This document shows, one piece after another, positions 16,995-23,809 of a stretch of 23,809 nt of DNA. The stretch lies in assembly GCA_946478975.1 (NCBI GenBank), contig CAMLEO010000088.1, forward strand, positions 1 to 23,809, written 5' to 3'. The notes under the pieces are model-generated. The model worked only from the letters and a program-made list of their open reading frames with translations, ran no database searches and was not told where the DNA came from. The DNA comes from an uncultured Steroidobacter sp. GTDB taxonomy: Bacteria > Pseudomonadota > Gammaproteobacteria > Steroidobacterales > Steroidobacteraceae. Within the stretch, counting starts at the first letter, position 1; each line of letters starts with the position of its first letter. The position numbers and the translations under genes are program-made.

Positions 16995-17558
16995 TCACGC
17001 AGGCGAGGCGGATAACATCACCGGCTTCGCGTCACGGCGCCAGGACATTGCGTCCTTCATGAGCTCGACCACGTCGGGCTGCCGCGTGAGGTCGGTGCCG
17101 TTGTGATAGACGAGGCTCACCAAACGTTCGCCCACCTCGCCGGCAAGCTGCAGATCGCCGAGCACGCGATAGGCGAAACCGATGGTGTGCATGCGCCGAT
17201 AGAACTCAATGGCCTCGATCCCGCGAGGGTGCAGCAGCTGGGTCAGCTCGCGCAGGTGTGCCAGGGAGAAGTCTGGATGCAGTCGACTCACGTCGGGCTG
17301 CACTTCCAGGAACAGCGCGGCGGAGTAGACGACGTTGTTGATGCGACGGTCGCGTTCGAGCCGGTAGAACGGATCGTTGTTCAGATGCTCCGCGGGAAAA
17401 TCGACCTCGGCAGGGAAGCGCTCATACGTTGCGGTGAAGGCGTTGCGAAGCGCGGCGGCGTATTCGAGCAGCAGCGACTCGCTCGCTTCGCCATCGCGCA
17501 GCCGGCCACGCAGTTTGCGAGCCTGCTCGAAATGACGAGCCGCACGGCGCCGACGCAC
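16995..17558 (-). CDS. C-terminal piece of the large PIN-like/helical protein, after in-frame TAG
   Basis: A 187-residue open frame in exactly the same frame as the 974-codon ORF at 17565-20489 and separated from it only by TAG and two sense codons (Ser, Leu). It is helical throughout (RRRRAARHFEQARKLRG, ESLLLEYAAALRNAFTATYE, FSLAHLRELTQLLHPRG, YRRMHTIGFAYRVLGDLQLA), like the repeats before the stop. The GTG at 17558 has no convincing ribosome site, and the frame stays open through the stop, so this is most likely the tail of one protein of about 1164 residues. It could be translated separately by reinitiation. Family not recognised. Confidence 0.6.
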   Translation of the reverse strand: MRRRRAARHFEQARKLRGRLRDGEASESLLLEYAAALRNAFTATYERFPAEVDFPAEHLNNDPFYRLERDRRINNVVYSAALFLEVQPDVSRLHPDFSLAHLRELTQLLHPRGIEAIEFYRRMHTIGFAYRVLGDLQLAGEVGERLVSLVYHNGTDLTRQPDVVELMKDAMSWRRDAKPVMLSASPA

Positions 17559-17564
17559 CAGGCT

Positions 17565-17567
17565 CTA
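17565..17567 (-). other. In-frame amber codon splitting one reading frame
   Basis: The minus strand reads Glu-Pro-Gln-His-Trp-Val-TAG-Ser-Leu-Val-Arg-Arg. The frame is open for 974 codons before and 190 codons after. A CAG to TAG transition (Gln) would explain it. A recent nonsense mutation, a sequencing error, or read-through of a leaky stop are the options. Confidence 0.75.
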
Positions 17568-20489
17568 CACCCAATGTTGCGGCTCGAACAGCATCGACTC
17601 ATCGGCATCTAACAAACTCGCCGCGCGCTCCAGCTCCAATCCGGCGGCTGTTCGATACTGCTCGGCCTCGTTTCCCTGCGCGTCGGTCGCCAGCCTGGAA
17701 TAGATGCCATGCAAGCGGAAATGCGGGATGGCTGCCTTCGGAAACGCGCCGGTCAGCTCCTCGTAAGTCTGCGCCACCGAGCGCAGTTCTTTGATCCTGT
17801 CGACGGGATGAGATAACAGCAGCGCGTACACCATGCGCGCATAGCTTGCTTCCATGTTGAGATGAAACGTGGCAATCGCGCATCCCGACGAGGGGCTAAG
17901 CTCATCCAGCGCCCGACGAAACACTCGCGCCGCGGTCGCGTAGGTGCGGCGATGAACCGGATCGAGACCGCGCGGGCTAGCGCTGACACACGAGCGCATC
18001 AATGAAAAAGCCTGACGCGCCAGAGCCTGCACTTCCGGAAAGTTGGCCAGCTGCTGCAGAACGCGGGCTTCCACGCTGGGCGAGCCGATCGGCGCAAACA
18101 GCAGCTCCCATTCGCCGTAACGTTTGAAACCAAACACACGTTGCAGCTCGCTGGCCATCAGGCGCGCGATGTGGTCCGAGGCACGGCTGATCTGCGCATG
18201 CAGTTCCAGTGCGAAATATCGCAGATCCTGCGGAATGACCTGGTCGTCGAACGCTGCGCTGAGCGTCGTGCCGGTGAGCGATGGCAATGTCGTCGGCGAA
18301 GCGGAGACTTCGCGCAGCAGTACATAGCCGATCATTTCCATCGCGAGCATGCGGCGTGGAATTTCATCGCTCTCCAGCCGCTGCCGGAGCTGGCCTAGCA
18401 GCAGCACCAGCTGATCGTGCCATTGTTTCACCGTGCTCGCCGGCTCCATGCCCTTGGGCCAGTCGAGCCGGCTGCGCTGAATCGCCAGTGCATACGCGAG
18501 CAACTGCGCATAGGAGCGTGCCTGGCTGAGCAGATCATCGCCGCTGTGTTTCAAGGCGCTCATCAACAGATCAATGCCATCTGCAAGCTGCTGACCGCGA
18601 GCAGACTGCGCTCCCAACGCCAGGTTGAGTTCGAGCACCTGCGCCGACTTTTCCTGCAGGACACGCGCATCTTTCATCATCTGTGGCGACTGCAGATTTC
18701 GCATCGCCTCGTCGAAACGCATGCGATATCGCTGTTCGGCATGCGCATCGTTGGGGTCCTGATCCAAGCCATGCTCTGCACCCAGCCGACGCACCTGGGC
18801 GAGTAACAGCTTTGCTTCTTGCACGAGCGGATGCGAATCGTCGCGGAACAAAGTGCCCGCATCGACGGCGCTGCGCGCATACACCCTCGCCAGCGCCCAA
18901 CGATTTCGGCACGCGTGTAGCAGTGCCCACGCGAGATAGCGCTCTTCGGGTTTGGCATCGAGCCGGCCGAGCAGATCTTCCAGGCTTTCGCAGCGATTTG
19001 GCTCGGCCCGCAGCGAGGCTGCCAGGAACAGCACCGGGCCGGGCACGCCGGCGATGATCGGGCGGATCCGAGTGCGGCCGCCTATGTGATCGAGCAGCGC
19101 TTCGATCGGTTCGAGATCATCGGGCTGGCCGAGCCCATACGTCAGATAACCAAATTCCCGTACCGAGGCATTCACTTGTTCCTGGATGATCTTGCCCAGC
19201 GCCTGATCGTTCACGAACCATTCGAGCAGCCGGTCGAGCTGCGCCTGGTCGAACCTCGGCGCCTGCTCCGGCTCCTGCTGTTGCACGTGGGCGCGAAAAT
19301 CGAGCGCGAACTCGGCCTTTTCGAAGCTGTGCCACGCTTCCAGGAAATATGTCCTTGCGCGTTCGAGATGGTCCGCCACCAGGCCTTCCCGGCCTTGTTC
19401 GAGCAATTGTTTCTGAAATGTATCGAGCGCAATCGCCAGCCGGCCGACGGTATCCGGAGACAGCGTATTGTCCGGCCCCGGCATCAGCAGCATGCGCGGA
19501 TGTCTCAGGAACTCGGCCGTCTTCAGTTCGAGGCCATGCTCGGGGAGGATCGTTGCCGTCAGCAGCGATTTCACACGCGTGACCAGAACGATCTGGACGT
19601 TCTCCCGGCCCTGCTTGCGCAGCAGTGCCGTCAAAGCTTCGACGCAGGCGATTGCTTCGGCGTCGATACGATTGGCTCGGTTGGAACGATGCTTGCGCTC
19701 TCGCCGCAGGTCCAGATAGTGACGCCAATCTTCGACCTGCTTTTCGGTCGGTCGCGCCTGCCGCAGCGCTTGCGCATCCTCGCCGTCGATGCCGAATTCT
19801 TCCCAAGGAAACTCTCGCAGTCCGACCAGCATGCTGCGATTGGTCAGCTCATCGATGCGCCCGCGCGGACTCGGAGTGAGCGGATGAAGCATGGCCATCA
19901 ACGCCGGCGCGGCGCGCAGCATGTAGTTGGTGGCTTCCTGCTTGTCTTTGGGCGAAGCATTCGCGCCGAGCTTTTCTTCCGAGACCAGCGTGCCGCCGAC
20001 CGAGTTTCGCAGCTTGTCGTATTCGTTCTGCGCCGTGGCCAATAGTTTCAATCGCTGGCTCTGGTAGCGCGCGGCATGGAACGCAATGTTGTCGTCCATC
20101 TCCTGCAGATGCGAGGGCAGCAAACCTATCGGCGTTTGTGGATTGAACAGCAGCCGCCGCAGGATCTCTTCGTTCTTGAGCTTGAGCTCGGGCACATAGG
20201 AAGACGTGCCGTTGGCCTGGTCGCACTCGGCGTCGAGCAGGAAACCTTTCAAGGCATCCGGGTTGTCGGGATTGATGTACGAATCCAGGTCGTGCGCATC
20301 GATGAAATAAACATAGCGCACCTCGCTCGATGAGCGCTTGCGCTCCCAATCGTTGCGATAGCGCCGGAGCACCTCGCGAAGAATCGTTGCCTCCGTCTGC
20401 AACGTTACGGAGACCGCTGCTGTGCCTTCGGTCGTCACGTCGGCCTGCCCAGTTGCTGAGGTCGGGGGTGCTTGCGCCGCTCGTGCCAT
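17565..20489 (-). CDS. Large protein: PIN-like nuclease domain plus helical repeats (interrupted by TAG)
   Basis: A 974-residue ORF, not matched to a named family. Residues about 55-340 look like a PIN-type fold with a large insert: a strand ending in acids (VRYVYFIDAHDLDSY, Asp64, Asp67), a helix with acids (RANRIDAEAIACVEALTALL, Asp276, Glu278), then NVQIVLVTRVKSLL (298-310) followed by EFLRHPRMLLMP. PIN nucleases usually show VTxD at the third site; here it is VTRV, so one metal ligand may be lost or supplied elsewhere. From about 400 on the protein is all-helical and TPR-like. It ends at TAG 17565-17567 but the frame continues to 16995. Two starts compete: ATG 20489, 55 bases inside the upstream gene, and GTG 20438, which overlaps the upstream stop as GTGA and has GGCAGG five bases before it; the latter is attractive. 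Confidence 0.65.
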   Translation of the reverse strand: MARAAQAPPTSATGQADVTTEGTAAVSVTLQTEATILREVLRRYRNDWERKRSSSEVRYVYFIDAHDLDSYINPDNPDALKGFLLDAECDQANGTSSYVPELKLKNEEILRRLLFNPQTPIGLLPSHLQEMDDNIAFHAARYQSQRLKLLATAQNEYDKLRNSVGGTLVSEEKLGANASPKDKQEATNYMLRAAPALMAMLHPLTPSPRGRIDELTNRSMLVGLREFPWEEFGIDGEDAQALRQARPTEKQVEDWRHYLDLRRERKHRSNRANRIDAEAIACVEALTALLRKQGRENVQIVLVTRVKSLLTATILPEHGLELKTAEFLRHPRMLLMPGPDNTLSPDTVGRLAIALDTFQKQLLEQGREGLVADHLERARTYFLEAWHSFEKAEFALDFRAHVQQQEPEQAPRFDQAQLDRLLEWFVNDQALGKIIQEQVNASVREFGYLTYGLGQPDDLEPIEALLDHIGGRTRIRPIIAGVPGPVLFLAASLRAEPNRCESLEDLLGRLDAKPEERYLAWALLHACRNRWALARVYARSAVDAGTLFRDDSHPLVQEAKLLLAQVRRLGAEHGLDQDPNDAHAEQRYRMRFDEAMRNLQSPQMMKDARVLQEKSAQVLELNLALGAQSARGQQLADGIDLLMSALKHSGDDLLSQARSYAQLLAYALAIQRSRLDWPKGMEPASTVKQWHDQLVLLLGQLRQRLESDEIPRRMLAMEMIGYVLLREVSASPTTLPSLTGTTLSAAFDDQVIPQDLRYFALELHAQISRASDHIARLMASELQRVFGFKRYGEWELLFAPIGSPSVEARVLQQLANFPEVQALARQAFSLMRSCVSASPRGLDPVHRRTYATAARVFRRALDELSPSSGCAIATFHLNMEASYARMVYALLLSHPVDRIKELRSVAQTYEELTGAFPKAAIPHFRLHGIYSRLATDAQGNEAEQYRTAAGLELERAASLLDADESMLFEPQHWV

Positions 20490-22090
20490 GGAACCTGGCG
20501 CAGAGCCTCGCTGAAGAGCTGTGAGTTTGCGCCGGCCCGCGACAGGCGTCGGGATGCGAATCCCTCGGGTGAGAGCGTGCTCGAATCCTGGAGCAACAGA
20601 TGATTCAGCCGCTGGCCTTCCTCGGAGTCGGGATCGATGCCGAGCGGCTGTTCGAACAGCGCCGTCACATCACCAGACTGCAGCAGCGCATAACCGGGGC
20701 CGACGACAAAGCCTTCGTTGTCGTCCTCGCGCATGTGAACAGCGTCATGCCAGCGCGATTGCAGGGCCTGCAGCAGCCTCGTGCCTGGTTCGTGCGCAAG
20801 TAATCGTCGAGCGTAGGGGGCCGCATTGTCGAAGGTGAATGCGTTGATGACGATTGCCAGGTTGCGTGCGAGCGCGCGTTCCTCGGCCTCGGCAAGCGAC
20901 TTCGCGCTCTCATCGTCGCCGTAATAAATGTAGGCGAACTCTTCGAGCATGCTGAAGGCATCGACGTTCTTCGCCAGCAGCGCGCCCGGCAACAACCACT
21001 GCATGTCGCGCTCGCGTTGCGAAGAACGCGACAGCAGCAGGTAACAGGCCAGGGTTCCGAGCTGTGACGAGGCGCCGGGCGCCGGCCTTGCGAATCTTGC
21101 GATCGCTTGCAACGTCGTCTGGCGCGTCGGGCCCACGATGTGCGGCTCGAAATCCCGAGTCGCGATCGCGCCCAGGATCGGATTGAGTGCGCCTTCCGCT
21201 CCCATGACCGATGCACACGCAATGAGTGCGGCGTAGAAGTTAGGAAAGCTCGGCGCCTCGGCATGGCTCAACCGACGCACCAGCACCGTGCGACAGTCGA
21301 TGATCTCGCGAGTGCGCAGGTGCGGCCGGGCTGCAATGTATGCAGCGGCAGGATACAAAATGTCCTGCTCGCACATCTCCGGCTTCGCGCCTTCGAGCAG
21401 CGGCACGACTTGGGCGTCGAACAGGGTTCGTGCCTCCGGCGGCGAGATCGTGAAATCGTCGAGCTGGAAGCTCCAGTCGAGCAGCCACTGATGAGCCACG
21501 TCGGCGGATCGTTGCAGCAACTCCATCAACGCGCTCGGCAACGGTTCGCGGGTGTGCTTGCTCGCCGACTTGAGCGTGTCGATGCGAGTCTGCATTTTCG
21601 ACAACCACAGCTGCCGCTCCTTGCTGCCGGGCGTTGCGGAGTAGAGTTGCAAACTCAGCCTGGCGGCGTTGAGCTGTTGCTCGGCTCGCAATAACCAATG
21701 ATTCTGCGAGCCGCCGCGGATTCTTTCGGCCTGATCCAGAGCGCTGGCCGCAGCCGCGAGCACCGCCCGGGACTCCTGGTCTTCATCGCTTTCCAGCTTT
21801 GGCACGTAGCCGAACTCGGGCCGCTCTTCGGCGGGCAGCCCCATCAGCACCGTTTTGAGTTGTTCGCGAACGCCTTCGGCGAGCTCGTAACGTTTGTATT
21901 GGCCGCCGGGCTTGCCGGAAAGTTGTATCTCGGTTTCGATGAAGAACGATGCATCGCGATCGAGCACGGTGCGCACGGTGCCGATCTTGACGCCAGAGCA
22001 ATCTGCCAGGTCCTGGGCAGTGAATGTATGAAGCAGCAGTGCTGCATGCAGCACTTGTGCTCGATCGGTGGTGGGCTTCAACGCGGCCAT
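20435..22090 (-). CDS. Winged-helix protein with long helical C-terminal region
   Basis: A 551-residue protein, family not recognised. Residues about 11-75 form a likely winged helix-turn-helix: helix AQVLHAALLLHTF, TAQDLADCSG, recognition helix VKIGTVRTVLDRDASFF, and a basic wing (LSGKPGGQYKRYELAE). The remaining 470 residues are helical, with an Ala-rich coiled-coil-like part and repeat-like segments. This suggests a DNA-binding sensor or a scaffold rather than an enzyme. A sigma70-like promoter (22132-22159) and a hairpin (22092-22107) precede it. The ATG at 22090 is preferred since the fold follows; TTG at 22111 would add seven residues and is preceded by AAAGG. Its stop overlaps GTG 20438 of the next gene (GTGA), so the two are co-translated or overlap more if ATG 20489 is used. 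Confidence 0.75.
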   Translation of the reverse strand: MAALKPTTDRAQVLHAALLLHTFTAQDLADCSGVKIGTVRTVLDRDASFFIETEIQLSGKPGGQYKRYELAEGVREQLKTVLMGLPAEERPEFGYVPKLESDEDQESRAVLAAAASALDQAERIRGGSQNHWLLRAEQQLNAARLSLQLYSATPGSKERQLWLSKMQTRIDTLKSASKHTREPLPSALMELLQRSADVAHQWLLDWSFQLDDFTISPPEARTLFDAQVVPLLEGAKPEMCEQDILYPAAAYIAARPHLRTREIIDCRTVLVRRLSHAEAPSFPNFYAALIACASVMGAEGALNPILGAIATRDFEPHIVGPTRQTTLQAIARFARPAPGASSQLGTLACYLLLSRSSQRERDMQWLLPGALLAKNVDAFSMLEEFAYIYYGDDESAKSLAEAEERALARNLAIVINAFTFDNAAPYARRLLAHEPGTRLLQALQSRWHDAVHMREDDNEGFVVGPGYALLQSGDVTALFEQPLGIDPDSEEGQRLNHLLLQDSSTLSPEGFASRRLSRAGANSQLFSEALRQVPWHERRKHPRPQQLGRPT

Positions 22091-22091
22091 G

Positions 22092-22107
22092 GCGCTTCTA
22101 AAAGCGC
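22092..22107 (-). promoter_or_regulatory. Hairpin over the 5' leader of the winged-helix gene
   Basis: The minus strand reads GCGCTT-TTAG-AAGCGC, a perfect six-base-pair stem with a four-base loop, one base before the ATG at 22090. The AGAAG that could serve as the ribosome site lies inside it. It could limit translation or be a binding site for the gene's own winged-helix product. Confidence 0.4.
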
Positions 22108-22131
22108 GCAACCTTTGCGCGAGCGAAATTT

Positions 22132-22159
22132 AGAATACGCTTCGTTCATCATTTGTCAA
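22132..22159 (-). promoter_or_regulatory. Sigma70-like promoter for the winged-helix gene operon
   Basis: On the minus strand TTGACA (22159-22154) is followed after 16 bases by TATTCT (22137-22132), in an AT-richer gap of 53-74 bases between two genes. TTGACA is a perfect -35; the -10 matches four of six. Transcription would start at about 22125, giving a leader of about 35 bases to ATG 22090. This lets the winged-helix and PIN-like genes be expressed separately from the peptidase gene. Confidence 0.6.
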
Positions 22160-22164
22160 ACGAA

Positions 22165-23457
22165 TCACCGTTGCCGTGTCAAAGCAGAATTCAGTGCGCC
22201 CAATGCTTCCACCCATAAGGGAAAGTCAGTAAACGGACGGTTGAAAATTTCATCCAGAGTGATGCGCAACTGGTACTTCTTGGTATCGTCCTGGCCCTTG
22301 TTCGCTTTCTCGAAGTGCATGAGCAAGGTGTAGACGTGACTGACGGCGCTGGCGAGATCGGTTGCGACCGGGTCGCAATGTTGAATTCGGTACGACAGCC
22401 CGATCAGTTGCGCCAACCCATGCGCGTACGAATCGAGCGCTTCCGTGCTCGGGCGCGCGCCGATGAAGAAATTCAACAATCGCCGCGCCGCGTACATGCC
22501 GAGCTCCCATTGGGATTCGGGCGAGCCATGGCGGCCGTAACGAGTTTTTCGAAAAATGCCGGCTTGATCGAGAATGTCCGGGCCGTGCTCGACCAGAAAG
22601 GGCGGCGTCGATGACTGTGCGCTGCTCGCCGCGATCGGCAACAAGAAATGCCGCAGCAGCGTGAATGCCACTTCATCCATCCAGCCTTCATAGAACGGAC
22701 AATGCTCGTCGCACGGATCGCGCCGCTTGCCGGCGCGCCCCTGGAATGCGTGGCAGATCAACTCGTGCGTGAACAGCCACGTCACACACAGCAGCGACGG
22801 CCAATCGAAGAAGCGCGAGTCCGACTCCACAATCACTTCCGACCAGCGATGCCCGGGTTCGTCGTGATGGCGGGTGCGGCCTTTCACGAAATGAGCTTGA
22901 TCCTTGGGGCGCTCGCCCGGATAGGGCAGCGATGGAAACGCGCGCGACAGCTCGATGCTCAGATCCGCCAACGACGAGGCATCGCCACGATGTGCGTACT
23001 GCACGATCATGGCTTTGACGCGCTCTTTCAGGTATGCGAACTGGCTGTTGATCTGCGCCACGCACAACCCTGCCGCCCGCAGGTTCAGATTGTTCTGCTC
23101 GTCGGCCGATTCCTTGCAGATATGAGTGTTGCCGTGGGGGCAGTCGTCGCACTTGATCGGCTCCACCTGATCGGTGAGCGCCTGCACGTAATACTTGAAC
23201 GCCTGCTGGTCGTGCGCCGCGAACACCTGCTGTCTCGCAAACGCCAGCTGATCCACGAGCAGGTCCTGCAGCGTGCCGGCGTCGACCAGGTTGGGATGCG
23301 ACGGCGGAATATCGGTGAACGCCGCAGTCAGCCGCCTGGCGACCGTCAGATGCGAGCTGCGTTCGGCCTCGGATGAGAATCTGTTCGGAGGAGGGCGCAA
23401 TGCCTCCGCCGCAATCCGCATGGCGACAAAGCGCTTTTGCTGCTGGAAAAAAGACAT
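22165..23457 (-). CDS. Putative zinc peptidase with HExxxH motif and Cys clusters
   Basis: A 430-residue protein, family not recognised. The key motif is THELICHAFQG, with His231, Glu232 and His236: three residues, not two, between Glu and the second His, as in the HExxGH of M49 dipeptidyl peptidase III. Likely further ligands follow in PFYEGWMDEVAF (Glu257 or Glu262). Two Cys/His sets could bind other metals: KCDDCPHGNTHICKE (Cys103, Cys106, His108, His112, Cys114) and DPCDEHCPF (Cys249, Cys253). The rest is mainly helical, with no signal peptide or membrane helix, so it is probably cytoplasmic. ATG 23457 is chosen because it lies 31 bases after the upstream stop and the sequence upstream in this frame (up to 23652) overlaps the real upstream gene and looks out of frame. 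An enzyme is likely but not proven. Confidence 0.65.
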   Translation of the reverse strand: MSFFQQQKRFVAMRIAAEALRPPPNRFSSEAERSSHLTVARRLTAAFTDIPPSHPNLVDAGTLQDLLVDQLAFARQQVFAAHDQQAFKYYVQALTDQVEPIKCDDCPHGNTHICKESADEQNNLNLRAAGLCVAQINSQFAYLKERVKAMIVQYAHRGDASSLADLSIELSRAFPSLPYPGERPKDQAHFVKGRTRHHDEPGHRWSEVIVESDSRFFDWPSLLCVTWLFTHELICHAFQGRAGKRRDPCDEHCPFYEGWMDEVAFTLLRHFLLPIAASSAQSSTPPFLVEHGPDILDQAGIFRKTRYGRHGSPESQWELGMYAARRLLNFFIGARPSTEALDSYAHGLAQLIGLSYRIQHCDPVATDLASAVSHVYTLLMHFEKANKGQDDTKKYQLRITLDEIFNRPFTDFPLWVEALGALNSALTRQR

Positions 23458-23488
23458 CGGCAGTTCCGATGTGTCGTGCTTCAGGCGC

Positions 23489-23809
23489 TCACGGCTTTTT
23501 CCATTTCCTGGCGTCTTCGCCGTATTTGCGGATGAGCGCGGGAAGCAGGATCTTGTCCCAGATGTCGTTGGCCGCTTTGAATGTGAGTTTGATGGCGAGT
23601 GTGCCGGCCAGAAGCAGCAACGTGGTGCCGAGCGCGCCGGCGTGTTGTTCATAAAGAAACGGAAACTCCGCAGTATCCGGATCGATGTCCGCGTCTCGTA
23701 ACTGTTTGCGCAGCTCGGGGTCGCTGGTCCGCGCCTGGATCCAGCTCGATTCCACCACGGATTTGATGTCCTTGACGCTCAGCTCAGTCGGAATCTCCAG
23801 CTCGATCCT
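23489..23809 (-). CDS. C-terminal part of a small membrane protein (5' end outside window)
   Basis: The frame is open to the window edge, so only the last 106 residues are seen. They start RIELEIPTELSVKDIKSVVE, a strand plus helix of the type seen in small adaptor-like domains, continue with an acidic stretch (ELRKQLRDADIDPDTAEF), then one predicted membrane helix (ALGTTLLLLAGTLAIKLTF, about residues 59-77) and a basic tail ending ARKWKKP. An internal GTG at 23758 is a possible but unnecessary start. It is 31 bases upstream of the peptidase gene and surely in its operon. No family recognised; an adaptor that tethers effectors to the membrane is one idea. Confidence 0.6.
   Translation of the reverse strand, partial: RIELEIPTELSVKDIKSVVESSWIQARTSDPELRKQLRDADIDPDTAEFPFLYEQHAGALGTTLLLLAGTLAIKLTFKAANDIWDKILLPALIRKYGEDARKWKKP

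Noticed and set aside
19086..20045. 319-codon plus-strand open frame within the PIN-like gene
   Set aside because: Antisense to a long ORF in the co-directional minus-strand cluster, without a ribosome site or recognisable domain.
23458..23652. Upstream extension of the peptidase frame
   Set aside because: The 65 extra residues overlap the membrane-protein gene in another frame and look non-protein-like; ATG 23457 fits better.

Overview
The window is GC-rich bacterial chromosome, probably from a gammaproteobacterium. The reasons are an E. coli-type single-chain PurL (1298 aa, catalytic residues each shifted by about 3 from the E. coli enzyme), an MltF-type lytic transglycosylase close to purL (the two are also neighbours in E. 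coli), a DUF1820 gene and a HipBA pair. The Xanthomonadales/Steroidobacter type is my guess for the lineage, from general gene style only. Coding density is very high and no stretch over 300 bases lacks a gene. I see no tRNA, rRNA or CRISPR array.

Layout. (1) Positions 1-38 carry two direct repeats like those at IS21-family ends. (2) 69-1657, minus: a hipB-hipA toxin-antitoxin operon with a clear palindromic operator over the hipB start. (3) 1767-2345, plus: an exported chalcone-isomerase-like protein. (4) 2632-6919, minus: a three-gene ABC exporter (ATPase, FtsX-type permease, HlyD-type adaptor), followed by a small, possibly frameshifted, secreted ORF. (5) 6980-8335, minus: an amidase. (6) 8527-15831: mltF, a lone TagH-like FHA gene on the opposite strand, a DUF1820 gene and purL. 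(7) 15875-16975, plus: a transglutaminase-like protein with a twin-arginine leader. (8) 16995-23809, minus: four or five genes that I cannot assign to a named system.

Region 8 is the most interesting part. In transcription order it holds the end of a membrane protein that continues past the window, a putative zinc peptidase with an expanded HExxxH motif and extra Cys/His clusters, a winged-helix regulator-like protein with a long helical body, and a very large protein with a PIN-like N-terminal region and a helical-repeat body. The large protein is cut by one in-frame TAG, after which the same frame stays open for 190 more codons. A good sigma70-type promoter lies before the winged-helix gene, and that gene overlaps the next by GTGA if an internal start is used. 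A sensor or DNA-binding protein, a nuclease-like protein, a peptidase and a membrane protein together suggest a regulated conflict (defence or programmed death) module. That reading is inference, not something the sequence proves.

Regions 4 to 7 look like ordinary core or envelope functions. Regions 1-2 and 8 look accessory.
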